Origin: Luscinia megarhynchos
Lineage: Eukaryota; Chordata; Aves; Passeriformes; Turdidae
Length of the DNA stretch: 64,000 bases
Assembly (NCBI GenBank): GCA_034336665.1
Contig: JAPFBE010000002.1
Location: forward strand, 39,845,406 to 39,909,405
Direction of reading: 5' to 3'
Numbering within the stretch: position 1 is the first letter of the stretch; each line of letters begins with the position of its first letter. A program made the translations under genes and the position numbers. The notes below the pieces were generated by a model. The model did no database searches, was not told where the DNA came from, and saw only the letters and a program-made list of their open reading frames with translations. Of this stretch, positions 49,011 to 61,023 are shown in pieces.

Positions 49011-50639
49011 ATAGGTGAAGGCTGGCTAAAACGTGACCTGACAGTCAGACACCATACTCTCCCCCTCCAAACCCTGTCAGAGGTTTTTAGTGTTTATCCC
49101 AGGCTTTGTTATCCACCAAGATACATAGTTTCCATTGAAGTGAAACAGATTATTGGTTACTATAGTTTCCCTATTGCTCAATTCAGTGCTGTGAAAAGCC
49201 AGGGACAATAGGTTTAAAAGTCCAGTTAGGACAAATAAATCCATGTTGAGAAGAATGGGAGAGAAGATACCTGTTCTTCTGTCTTTGATGTATTCTTTAT
49301 TTTGTAGGATAGAAGGGGAATTAGTGGAGGGTTAATTGTTTGGTGCTTAGAGCTCTGTCCTTCCAGTTTACTGCAGAGTGAAATATAGTGCTATAAAGAC
49401 AAAGTGAATATTGTTTGATTTCTTCCCCTCCCCCCTCCTTTCCAGTTTTCAAAATGTGCAAGATACTGTAGCTATGCCGTGGAGACAGGAATACAGATTT
49501 CTGAGTTTAATCTCTGGCATTGTATTTTCCCTTCACCCAGTCTCATCCATATACTGTTTCCATGCCAAAATGGTAAAAGGCATTTTCTTAGATTCTGAGA
49601 AAATTACTCCACCCGGAATTTTGAGGTTAAGCTACAGAAAATTTACATTAAGGGAAGTGAAAATGTCAGCTTTCACTAGGATACATCAAGAACCAACCAT
49701 CTGAGCACGCTGGCAAAATTAATGTATTCTAGAAGGCCAACACACAAATGTTAAGAGGGACTTGATGATACTGTGCAGATTAAAGCAGTGGCTTTTGTGC
49801 CTTTGGAAGCTATGTTTGCATTCAGCCCAGTATGAGTAGGAAAAAAGTTAATTTGATTTGATAACTGAAAAGGTCACACATTTTGTTCAGCGCCTTGCAT
49901 GCTTTTTTTCCTTAACTAGATTCTCTGTTTCAGTCAGGGCTCACTTCTAAGGATTTCTACTTTGCTTTTAGCCCTTGTTGAATCCTGCCAAGAAACAGGT
50001 TGTGGACAGCATTCTACATGAGTAATACAATAGCAAAATGGAAAGCCACTGAAGTCAAACTGTGTTGCATGCTTATTTGGCTTAATTTATCCTATATTTC
50101 TCATTCTTCTGTGCAAGTTCATGGGGGAAAGGGTGGAGGGCAACAGAATTCATCATGCTCAGTCTGCAAAATACAGTGCAGGTAAACTACAGAAAAAGCT
50201 TAAACATTGGCAATCTCTACCAAAAGTCCAACCTTCTTCTCTGAAGGTGTTATTTGACATTGCTGAAGGTTTCATCTTGATTACTTTCAATAAAATCCGA
50301 AGTAAGGATGACTGTCTTGGCTCAGTAAGCAACAAGGTTTTATCACTAATTACAATCCTTTATTACCAGTAGTTTAATAGGTTTATGATAGGTCATAAAA
50401 CAATTCAGCATGGGAGTACATAAAAGGAATAGGTTATACAGCTGTGACATCTTAATATCTATTCATTGTAATCATTTTATGATCTTTAATGGTAGCATTT
50501 TTTATATAAGTTTGTATGCTTTTACATTAAATAGATGGCCACCAAAAATGGGAGGTGAAAGAAAACCACATAAATATAGAGTAAAATACTTAATGAGGCA
50601 TTTTGAAAACTTCTAATGTCAAAAGCATGTAGACTGTAT
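49011..50639. other. No gene recognised
   Basis: AT-rich unique DNA with plus-strand open frames of 60-97 codons that lack domains. Nothing repetitive is seen. Confidence 0.6.
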
Positions 50640-50930
50640 CACGCATGTGGAGTCTCATTATGGGTAATTATAATAAAATTATAAGTGCTATAATAATTCT
50701 AACCTTGAAGGCACAATAAAGGATAGTTATATTTGCCTTCCTAGCCCACACATCTGAGACGTTTTCCTCATTAATTATATTTCATGTAAGTATAATTATG
50801 TAGTGTAAGACTAAAATTCGAAAGCATTTGCTAAATCACTGTTAATGGCAGCCTTATTCTTCAGAGCTTTAATATAACTAATTATATCTAAAGTTATGGG
50901 CTGAAATAAGAAAAGGAAACAAAGTAAAAT
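50640..50930. promoter_or_regulatory. Candidate AT-rich conserved noncoding element
   Basis: Very dense in TAATTA/ATTATA/AATTAT words, for example GGGTAATTATAATAAAATTATAAG and CATTAATTATATTTC, interspersed with non-repetitive sequence and two CpGs. Clusters of such homeodomain-core words are typical of ultraconserved enhancers, but AT-rich background also yields them. Confidence 0.2.
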
Positions 50931-52466
50931 TTATGCTGGATGGGATTTTTTTCCCTACTGATTGTTTTAATCTGTAATGTAATTAATGAATGGGAAGTGA
51001 GTTAGTAGGAGAAAATGGATTATTGTTTGAAACTATGGTAAAAGTCAAACCTAATTCCTCCATTATAAGTTATTTTGACTTTGGCTTCACTGGAATCATG
51101 CTGGCCTAGAACTCTATATTTTCTGTGACACAGAACATTATGTTACAGCTTACAGGCGTTTTGGAGAGGGTACACCGCACAAAGTATTCTTATAGTTTCC
51201 AAATAGTGCCTAAAATATTTGAATATGTTTAAAATAACAAGTCATATTGTGCATGATAGCAGGAAAATAATGTTTTGAAATTTTGTAATACTTAATTTAT
51301 TAAGATTTATCTCATCACATTTGTTTACAAGCCTGTACCTTTCTCCATCCATTAATTGCTACATTAGAAGCTTTGTTGGAAATACAGTTATTTTGACTTT
51401 AACTTGAAAGTAAATGTATACTCAATACCTCAGTATGGAAGAATTCAGTACAAAGATACATCTTTTCTTCATTATGAGTGTATGAACAACACTATATATT
51501 TCAGGATAGGGAAGCAACATAGCAACAAAGTAGAAACAAAATTACTCAGAATGTAACGGAAGGTTCAGAAAATTTTAGGATAGATATTGACTTTAAAATA
51601 ATGCTTAATATACAAGGGTTTTTTTCCCCTAAAGTTCAACTACAAAATATCTGAAATGGAGAAATCTGAAGTTCTTTCCAACGATGAAAAGGCAATTTAC
51701 AAATTATTGTGAGCTGATTTTGAAGAGGGAAAAATACACAGTGATTCAACAGGCCTCCCTAAAATTAAAGCTATACTTTTATTTTCTTCCCTTTACTTAC
51801 CATAGTTTATTATGTATTTGTACAATAATGCACATAGCTGCAGAGAGTATGAGAATTTAAAACACCTAACTTAATAAAATATAATGTGTTTATTTTACCT
51901 GTGCACACATAATCCCATATTTTTAATATATATCCGCAATAACTATACTACAATTTCAGACTATCAGGATCAATGATGCTGATTTGAGACATTCCAAAAG
52001 AATATAGTAAATCTTCTTCTAATTATTACTTGCTGCTGAGTGTTTCATATACCTGCAGATCTATTCCAAAGCAGATATTTATATGTACTTCACATGTTTA
52101 TACACATTGGATATTCCAGGCAAGAAGAATTCTTCAAAAAGCAGTGTTTTGAAATACCTTGAAATACCTGAAGATGAATAGTTCACACCTGGTAAATTTC
52201 TTATTTCCATGGCAAAGAGAGTGGAATGTAAAAGAAAAAAAAATAATAATAATTAAAAAAAAATCATAGAATGGACTACATTTGTTCCATAATCCATGTA
52301 GATGCAACAATCATCTATAGCTTTACACATTAGAGCACCAAGTTTTAGTTAAAGCTATGACCTAAAAACAGTGTAATCAAGACTAACAGGAAGCAGACAG
52401 ACAGCTTCTTAAGTATAGTTTTGATCCAAAGCACCATAAATGTTTGTCTCCTTGTTTGCAGTTTTG
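50931..52466. other. No gene recognised
   Basis: AT-rich unique DNA. An A-rich stretch at 52231-52263 carries AATAATAATAAT units followed by AATCATAGAATGG, which recalls the CR1 tail word, but nothing like the CR1 3' UTR follows. Confidence 0.6.
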
Positions 52467-52510
52467 TCCTTTTTTTTTCTTTTCTTTTTTCTTCTTTCTT
52501 TTTTTTTTTT
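52467..52510 (+). repeat. Polypyrimidine tract
   Basis: A 44-base run of T with scattered C. It resembles an acceptor tract but is followed by AAATG without an AG immediately after, so no exon start is inferred. Confidence 0.9.
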
Positions 52511-55500
52511 AAATGAAAATTACACCCGATTGTTTAAATGGGCAAGGAAAAGGATTATTTTCTGCCCCAAATCCCTTTCTTTGGATGCTGTTTTGGTCAA
52601 ATTTCAATTCATAGAGGAGTTAAGAACCTGAAGTCCTCTGGATTTAAATTGGAAAACAGAGGGAAACCTGACATTTCACAAAATTCTGCTTGTTGTGGTC
52701 CTTATCCCCCTTTCCTTCCAGAAACACACTGCTGCAGGACTAGCCTATTTAGGTGGGATTTGCAAGAGAGGATTTGAGGAATTGTACTGAAGTACAGAGC
52801 TGGTGTGGTAGTATTTGGATTTATGTTGAGGTTTTCTCATGGGATTAGTTATTAGTCGCAGCTGAGACAGTGTTGGTAATTTAACTACCTAGAATTTGAA
52901 AAAACAGGCACTTATTTTTCACGTGTATTTTATATATTAAGAGAATAATGTTGACAGTTATGTTCCCAAGCCCCGTTAGAGAGTTAAACAGGAAGATCTT
53001 ATTCTGCTATCAGACGCTCTTTGTACAGAATGCAATTATTAAATTGTGGTTATTCTGTTCCTGATAAAATGAATAATTTCCCCAAGCAAATAGTCAGTAA
53101 TAAGTGAAACGGCTTTAATGACTTTGGTGCTATAGTAACAATTTATTTTCTTTTTTTATGTTCTCATTACTGAGGGTCTATCTATGAAGACAAGTTAGAG
53201 CAGTTGCTAATAGGGCACATTGCTTAAAAAAATCTTTTTCATTCATTTTATTACACAGCCTACTTTGCAGTGTTTTGACAGAGATTTTGTGGGAACAGAG
53301 TACTACTATATGGTACTCTATTTTGCTTTCTGGATCCTACTTTTACTTGCTTTTGGCTACTTTGCACATTCTGTAGGATACTAGATAAAGCCATGTGAGG
53401 ATTCAGGTGTGATAAATGTTAAATGTTGCATAAATTAAATCCAGTTAATGATGTTAAACACCTACAAATTAATCAAAACAGCACCTAACTTTTCAGTGTC
53501 TGGCCCTCAGACAACAATTAAAACCCAATGTTCCTAATATCTATCTAAAGGGCATGGGCTGATCAGCAAGTAATCCTGAACACCCACAGGTGAAGTGAGG
53601 AGCCAGCTGAAGCAGCTGATAAGAAACATAATGTGATGCTCAAGTCTGATATCTCAAGCTGTTCTTCCCTAGAGGTTATCTGAGGGAAGAAGGCAGAATG
53701 GCACTGTCCTTAAGATATCTGTGTTTTGGGAGCCCCTCTTGAGTGTTGTTGAACTTATGGCCTTCCTCTGAGATGAACAAGGCTACCTCTTTTCAAAATG
53801 CCATTGTCAAGATGATAGGACTGTTCTTAATATATTTATTACATTCAAAACTAGTCTGCTGAGCCTAATTTCCCTGGAGGAAATCACCTCCTTTTAATGT
53901 AACTGGAATGAATTTTCACCTGTGAGGTATAAACTGTCAGAGCTCTTTCATCTTACAAACTCCTTGTGTTTTGAGAGAAATGAAGAAATCTTCCTTCACC
54001 TAAAGGAGAGCTAATTCAACGAGAATACTCAAGTCCAGTCACATAATGGTCTTATTTAACAGTTTTTGCAGTGTTTTCCTCTGTTTGCTTACAAGTCCTC
54101 TTTTTGTGGTTTGGGTTTCCTCAGACCTTTATTCCACATGCATTAGTGAAAATAGATTTCTTGGTATTCAACAGGTCAATTTTTGTTGTTTGGTTTTCTG
54201 TTAGGTGGGGTTTTTTCTTAGCCAAATTGGCTAGACTTTCTTGTCCCTTCATGTTGTATTACCACCTTCTTAAAGGCTGCAGGCTTGGGAATCAGCTGGG
54301 TTCAGCTGAGTGTTCCTGTAGAGTATCCAACAAATACTTCCTGCAAATCTAGGTCCTTTATCATGCACTAAGATAGCTGGAATTAGAACTGAGGCCCATG
54401 CTTTTCAAAGAAATAATGCTCATTTAAGTCAATGCTAATGGAATGATATTAGAGAAGTACAAGTCTTAGCACAAAAAAGTGGAGTAGGATACAACTTACA
54501 TCTTCCAGTATTAGGATTAATGAAATGAAAACATTTTACCTACCTCGAAGTCTTTCTTCATTTTCTAGAGAAAATGTGCTCATCTGTGTCTGTTTTCTTG
54601 CCTTTGATTAACTTAAGCAGCTTCATGCCTGCTTTTCTACCTATTTTTTTTTCTATTTTGATACCTGCATTGAAAATAAGTTACGTATCTACCTTTTACT
54701 AGAGACAGCACCCACTATTTTAGCAGTTTAATCAAGTTGCATAATATGGTCAAATTTTTGTCTCACCTCATTTCTTCTTAAGGTATAGAAAATGCCTGCC
54801 CAAAACTTTACCTTTATGTCCTCACCATATGTAGCAAAACATCCCCATTTTAAGTTGCATCAAAATAATTGCGAGAAGATAAAAAACTTTCTCTACTTCC
54901 CTGATGTAATTCACTTAAAATTTACAGTAAAACTTTGCTAAAATAAAGTGTCAGTAAAACTGGTGAACAATTCAAGTTTGTATTCTATCTAAGATTTGGC
55001 TTGTTGTCCTGTTACATCCCGTTAAGCATGACTTGGTATTCCAAGTTGAAAGGAATTTTGTATTTCAGATAGAACTTGCAATCATCAAGCTGCTTGAATA
55101 TGACTCTACAGAAAGAAATGTTTATATCAAAATGAGAATATCAAATAGGGGAACGTGGTGCTGTTTTATTAGTATTATTAAATTTTAAAATCTCTCTTCC
55201 ATAGAATTTTGAAACTTATCTGAATCACGTTCTAGATACTTGTCAACTATTTGTACTTAATTAAAATTTCTCCATGAAGCAATTTTTAAAGCTCTATTTT
55301 CTCAGTTTGGATTATGACTAATCACAAAATAGTTAAAGTGTAGTTAGACACATTAATTTTATTGTACATTGAAAGTCTGTTCCTTACTTTAAATGATAAT
55401 TTTGCCTCAAATATAATATATGCTTTGATTACAGCAATTTCTCTTACATAACTGAAATGCTGATTCCATACAGAACTGAGGGAAAACGTGCAAAATGTAT

Positions 55501-58500
55501 TCATCACATCAGTTTGGAAGCTCATTCTGTTCCTTAGGATGATTCTGACCTCTGCAGACATATGGTATATTTTACAGTGAGAAACCTTCATAATTTAAAT
55601 AAAATTTTGAACAATTTTGGGGGTTTAAATCAATCAATAAAAAAGGTGTTTGAACAATTTGGGAAGGCCTCACACTATGTGAATGTGAATGCTGCTGTCT
55701 CAGAGAAAAAAGAGGATAAAACCAGTTAAGAGTAGAATTCCTCTAACCTAGGCAGAGCATTCCAGTTGTCATTTTTTCCTGAAAACTCTGGGTTAAATAT
55801 TGGACATAAAGGACCTATGGGAAGTTTTGCTTTTTTCCTTGACTTGCACACTGTTCCCATTGGTGACATCTTGTTTTCATTTGCCAAGTGCCTTGTACCA
55901 GCTGGCACTCACCTCTTCTATCTGCTGTTTACAGACCCAGTCACTGGTGCAGCCAGCTTCCATCCTTCAAGCCACAGGCTAATGCCCACGAACCATTAGG
56001 GTTAAATGTCACAGGAGAGAGGAACTTCAGCCCAAGAGCTCCAATTTAATCCTGTCTTCTGTGTAAACTGATACACTGGAAACCCATCACTTGAGCTCAT
56101 AAGTAAGTAATTTCTCTTGTTAGAAGTCCAAACAAACACTTTGAGCAAAGGACGTTTCAATCTGTCTCATTATTATTTACTATGCCTCTCAAATCCTCTG
56201 TGTTTCTTTTGCTATATTACCAAAAAACTTCCATAGGAGACCAAGGAGAGGGGAGACTTGGGAGACTGCTTGAGGTCTGTGGGACAGGAGCACTGAGAGA
56301 AAGGTGGAATGCTTGGCAACCTTGAAATTGTCCCCACTGGCAGAGCTTCAGACCTGCTAGACATTGAATAGCACTACTCTGTCCATCTTAATGCATTCTC
56401 ACAAGTTGGACAACATGCTTTATTAGAGCTGAGAGACTTTAAATTTGACATCAGCAGTAACTAGCACAACTGCACCAGTTCCCAGCCTCATTTGATTCAT
56501 ACCCAAATTAATACCTCTTGGGCAGGATCCGAGCCAAAAGCCTCAGCATGCCATTCAAGTGGGTCTCAAGGGTTTCATACATGCTCAGATTATGCATGCC
56601 TTTAATCCTATTGCACATTAAACAGCATGAATAGGACAACATCTTGGTCAGCTGAAATCCTAAAACAATATTTAGATCAGACTAACTGGTACTAAGCATC
56701 TTGTACTTAGCTGCTCCCCCAAACACAGTGTTTTTCCTGACATGTCTTTCCTTGCCCACTGGGTCAGGGATCAAAAAGACTAAAACTTACAAATGATCCC
56801 CTGCTGACTTCCAAATCCCAACCACAGAATCTGTGCTCAAAATCCTTTGGAAGAGTAGAAGTAGTCACTGAGGTGCATCTGTCAATCAAAATTTTCTCAC
56901 TATTGTTTTTCATTTACCTCATCTGTTTGGATTTACACACTACTGTCACTCAAACTTTGTATTTGACTCAAGGCTGAAGCAGCATTTTGCCTTGCACGCT
57001 CATGCCTGAGTGCTGTGCACTCAGTGCTCTAGAAAATATGGTACAAAATAGCAATGGCATGCTGGAAGAAGCACCTATATTTCCTACTCAAGGAGAACTG
57101 TTTTGATTTTTAGGGGCAATTATGGTATTTCGGAGCAATAGAAATTATTGCCAGTACTTAGGGTGTAAAGTACCTCAAATGAATTTGGTAGTTTAACTGT
57201 TCAGAGTGACAGCAGCAGAATGGAAATTATTGTCATGGAACACATTGGGATGTGCTTAATTCCAGACAAGAAGTTTGGTGATTGTGGTCTTATCAGTTGG
57301 AAAGTAATGAAACGGAAGAAAGCTTGTGCATATGTAAGGGTACAACTAATGTGATGGGGTTGTGGAAAAGAATGTCAAGATTCAGAATACATCAAACCTG
57401 GTTATTTTATCAAAGACCAGGTTTGCTAGTACCATGAGGGAAGACAATCAAAAGACTTCTTTAGGAACATCATATGCAGGACTACCTGTCTGTATTCAGG
57501 AAATACAGAGCTAAATGCAGGAAAGATTTATTAGGAACATGCAGTAGCTATTTTGTGAAGATAGATTAAAAATATCTAGCTTCTTTAGAGTTAATATAAG
57601 AAGGTTTGGAAATGTAATAACTCAGAAACACATGGCTAAATATTCAAGAGGAAGAAGAGTTTTTACATAAAAGAATTAAATGAACATAAGAAAAGTTATA
57701 ATAAATTGGTTTCAAATGCTTTTAGTTTGCTAACTAGATGATATCTAACCATCCAAGAAATTAGTTTTTAGCTCTCAAACAGGAGGTAGAAAGTCAATGT
57801 AAGATGGTGATAAGGAGGAAAGATTTTAAAACTTGCAAAAGAGAATTCTGAGGGGGAAAAAAAGAGATTAGGCTTGTGATAGGAATTATTAGGTATCCGA
57901 TATGTCCAGGGAGTTGAAATGAGTGCTGCCTGTTTACACTGCATATAGACTGAGTTAATCTTGTGCCTTGCACTTCTCATGCACCCTCCTGGAAGCAAGG
58001 AATGAATATTTTCATATCTTGGTAAACAAGTTTCTTACAGGATGGAAAGTTCTCTTTTTTGTGATGTGCTGGAAATTGACCATAATTACAGAAAAGTTAT
58101 AGGAAAGTTATTCGGATGCTTTTACTCTTATTCTACTGCAATTAATGTTCAGTGCCATACTATTTTATCTCTCTCATTTACCCAGGGTAAAATGGCCACT
58201 GGGTTTGGCTCTACAAAGAAAGATTTCCTTTATTTGAAATTCGATGCACTTTTGTACTATGGAGCAAAGTGCTTGCTTTCTAGGCTCACTTGAGAGTTTT
58301 ATTTAATTGCTTCCCTGATAATGCAGGGACACAGCTACTGGAGGTGACTGTAACCCCCTCTGTGTCCTTTCTGTGACATTCTGTAGTTATGACTTTTACT
58401 GAACATCTTAATTTTCCTTGGGTCCTGGGAAATGTGATAGGTGGAAGAAAGCAAAATAGACATTATGTGGATAAATCTAAAATAAACATCTATCACATAG

Positions 58501-60975
58501 TTAGCTGAAATTGTGAATGAACGTCTCAATGACCCAAGTGATGCCTCCCAATACAATTTTTTTAGAATCTCTCAAGTCTCAATCCCATGACTGTGTGCAT
58601 TTAATTCTTCCCCTGTGCCACCAATTCCCCATTAATTTCAGATTGAGCACTTGCTCAAATCCCACAGATTTCTCACGAATTCACTGAAGTATTTAACATT
58701 CTCCATCACCATCCTTCTCTGAAGTAGAGATGTGCCTTGCAACTCTGAGAAAGTTAATCACTTTTCCATCAAAGCAGCATTACTCCTAAAAAATGCACCA
58801 TATTTTCATACAAATTTCCCCATGTTACTAATCTTCCTTTCAGACCCATAAATTTTCTCTCACCCTTTACTAGAATTATCACCCACCCAAACCAAACCAT
58901 TTCTAAAAGTGAGCAAAACATATCCCATTACCATCAGACAGAAAGACCTTCTGTGTCTGGTCCAAGTAGTTCTTCTAAATAAATCACTCCAACAGAGTCC
59001 TGTCTTAATGTTCTTTTTCCATGTAAAATATTTTGCATTTCTTTTAACATATTGCCAGTACTTCTTGGGGATATGTCTTTCCCATCTCAGTCCTGGGAGA
59101 AAAGTCCCTTTATGATCACATGGGGAAGGTTCATTCAAAACACAGAAATACTGAATATTGAATGATGAATACTGAAATAATACTTGACTTGAGCTGCATG
59201 AAGAAAGGCAGTGAACCCAATCTGAAACTCTAAAAAATACTTTTCCAAACTGTATTGCCATTGTTACTGATAAACAGATAGTGGGAAAATACTGTGGCTA
59301 GCTTTTGGGTATGTTCTTAGTTACCTGAACAGACTTACACTGAGAATTTGTAATAAAGGAGCATTTTTAAACTATGTGTTTAAGGAAAGTTTATCACAAC
59401 CTTTATGGTAAGCAATTGCTCATTTAAGATGGACTGATGATACACTCAGAGGGAGTGGTTTTAATGAACACTGTGAAAAAAACTGGGCTTAAATCCCACC
59501 TTTGCCATTCCCTGTGTTACCTAGGCAACACTTATATTCTCTTTATATCTGTTTCTTCCTGTGAATATTTGCTATAATAATTCTTGACCAATTCACAGGG
59601 GTGTTGTGATGTGAGCACTAATTAATCCACACCTTCACAGCTAAAAGGTGCCATGCAAGTATTAACACCATTATTTTTAATAATATTTACTTAGGCTGTT
59701 AGAACCTTTCACACAGATACCACTGATTTTATATTTTCCTTCAGATTTCTGAGACTGGCTTGTCTAAACAGTAAGGAAGACTATGATTATGCAGAAGGGC
59801 CAAGTATGAGGGGAGCTGCTTTTTAAAAGCAGACTTTTAAAAAATAACGTGTAAAATTCAGCAAAGCTAGGGAATAGACAGGGGTTTCTGTCAGGTTGGA
59901 ATGATAAATGGAAGGGCTCTAGTGGCCCTTCTGTTTGTTTAGACCTCTTGTTCCTGCTACAACTCTGCACAAAACTAGCATTGAAGTGCCTACTGTTAAA
60001 AGATAACATAACCTGACAGTGATCAGCCCAGAGGGCTTTTCCCAGAGAAGGCCATATTGTTCTGCATGGGGAAGTGCTCTGCTCGAGATGTCCCGAGTGC
60101 GGAAGGCTTTCCAGTACATTAGCAGCATATGAAAGGAGCTGACCACTCGTACAGTAATGTGGCCTCGTCCCAGACTGACATATGGGAAAGCACTGCATCA
60201 CGTTCTCTGCAGACTGCTTGTTCTATAACAGCAGATACAAAGTGCAAGAGACACCAGATTTAACATTACAGGGCCTGAACGCATTCCGTGTCTGGTTAAG
60301 ATACTTAACTTTTATATTGTGCAGATGACTGAACAATTACAGATCCCATTATTTTTTTACTATGCACTATTTGTAAAGCCACTACGGAATGTTTACCTTG
60401 GGAACAGCTTTAACATTAAGCATATTATATACCAGCCAGGCCATTTGTAGTTAAGCAGTTTTCTGCTAATGGCTCTAAAGTATTCTGTTTTCAGCTCCAG
60501 AGGATTTTTAAATGTCATGGAAGAGACTGCATTTATGATACATTTAAGATCTTTATTCAGGTAAAGTAAAGCAGCCTGCCACTGTCTTGAAAACAAAATA
60601 AGGATGAAGGAAAATTCTCATGAAAATGAATGTAAAAAGAATAATAACATGTATTTTCAAAAACTCTACATAGAAATTTAAAAAATGTTGCCCTGAATTT
60701 TTGTGTATTTTTCTTTCTTTCCTGTTGTTTTTGTTTTTTTTACATAGAATATTAACATGTCAAGATGTCTACTTATGCATATTTATTTGTGCAGTGTAAA
60801 GAAACAGTAAGTATTGTGTTACTTGAAAACCTTGAGGAAATGCATATCCAGTTTGCACAGGTAGGTTTCAAGTCTGCCTGAATTTCACCAAACTTTGCAC
60901 ATCTTGAGGAAGATTATGCTGTGGCCAGCAGGCTTTGCACAGATTGATTATTTGGCTTATTCATTTATTCACTGC

Positions 60976-60978
<3 letters not shown>
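52511..60978. other. No gene recognised
   Basis: A long AT-rich stretch with no identifiable repeat family. Slightly more ordered patches at 53000-53130 and 53430-53560 (GATTAATCAAAACAG-like and TTAATGATG words) could be conserved noncoding DNA. CpGs cluster at 60050-60180 within overlapping minus-strand open frames of 145 and 75 codons (59764-60201) that match no family. Other open frames are short and unsupported. Confidence 0.55.

Positions 60979-61020
<42 letters not shown>
60979..61020 (+). repeat. 42-base pure T tract
   Basis: An uninterrupted run of 42 T's. On the minus strand it would be a poly-A tail, but no AATAAA lies just before it and I see no target-site duplication, so a processed retrocopy is not supported. 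It may be slippage expansion or an assembly artefact. Confidence 0.95.

Positions 61021-61023
<3 letters not shown>

Noticed and set aside
52231..52280. A-rich stretch followed by AATCATAGAATGG, like a CR1 tail
   Set aside because: No CR1 3' UTR sequence follows the tail-like word.
59764..60201. 145-codon minus-strand frame
   Set aside because: No domain, and a second overlapping minus-strand frame is also open; chance is sufficient.
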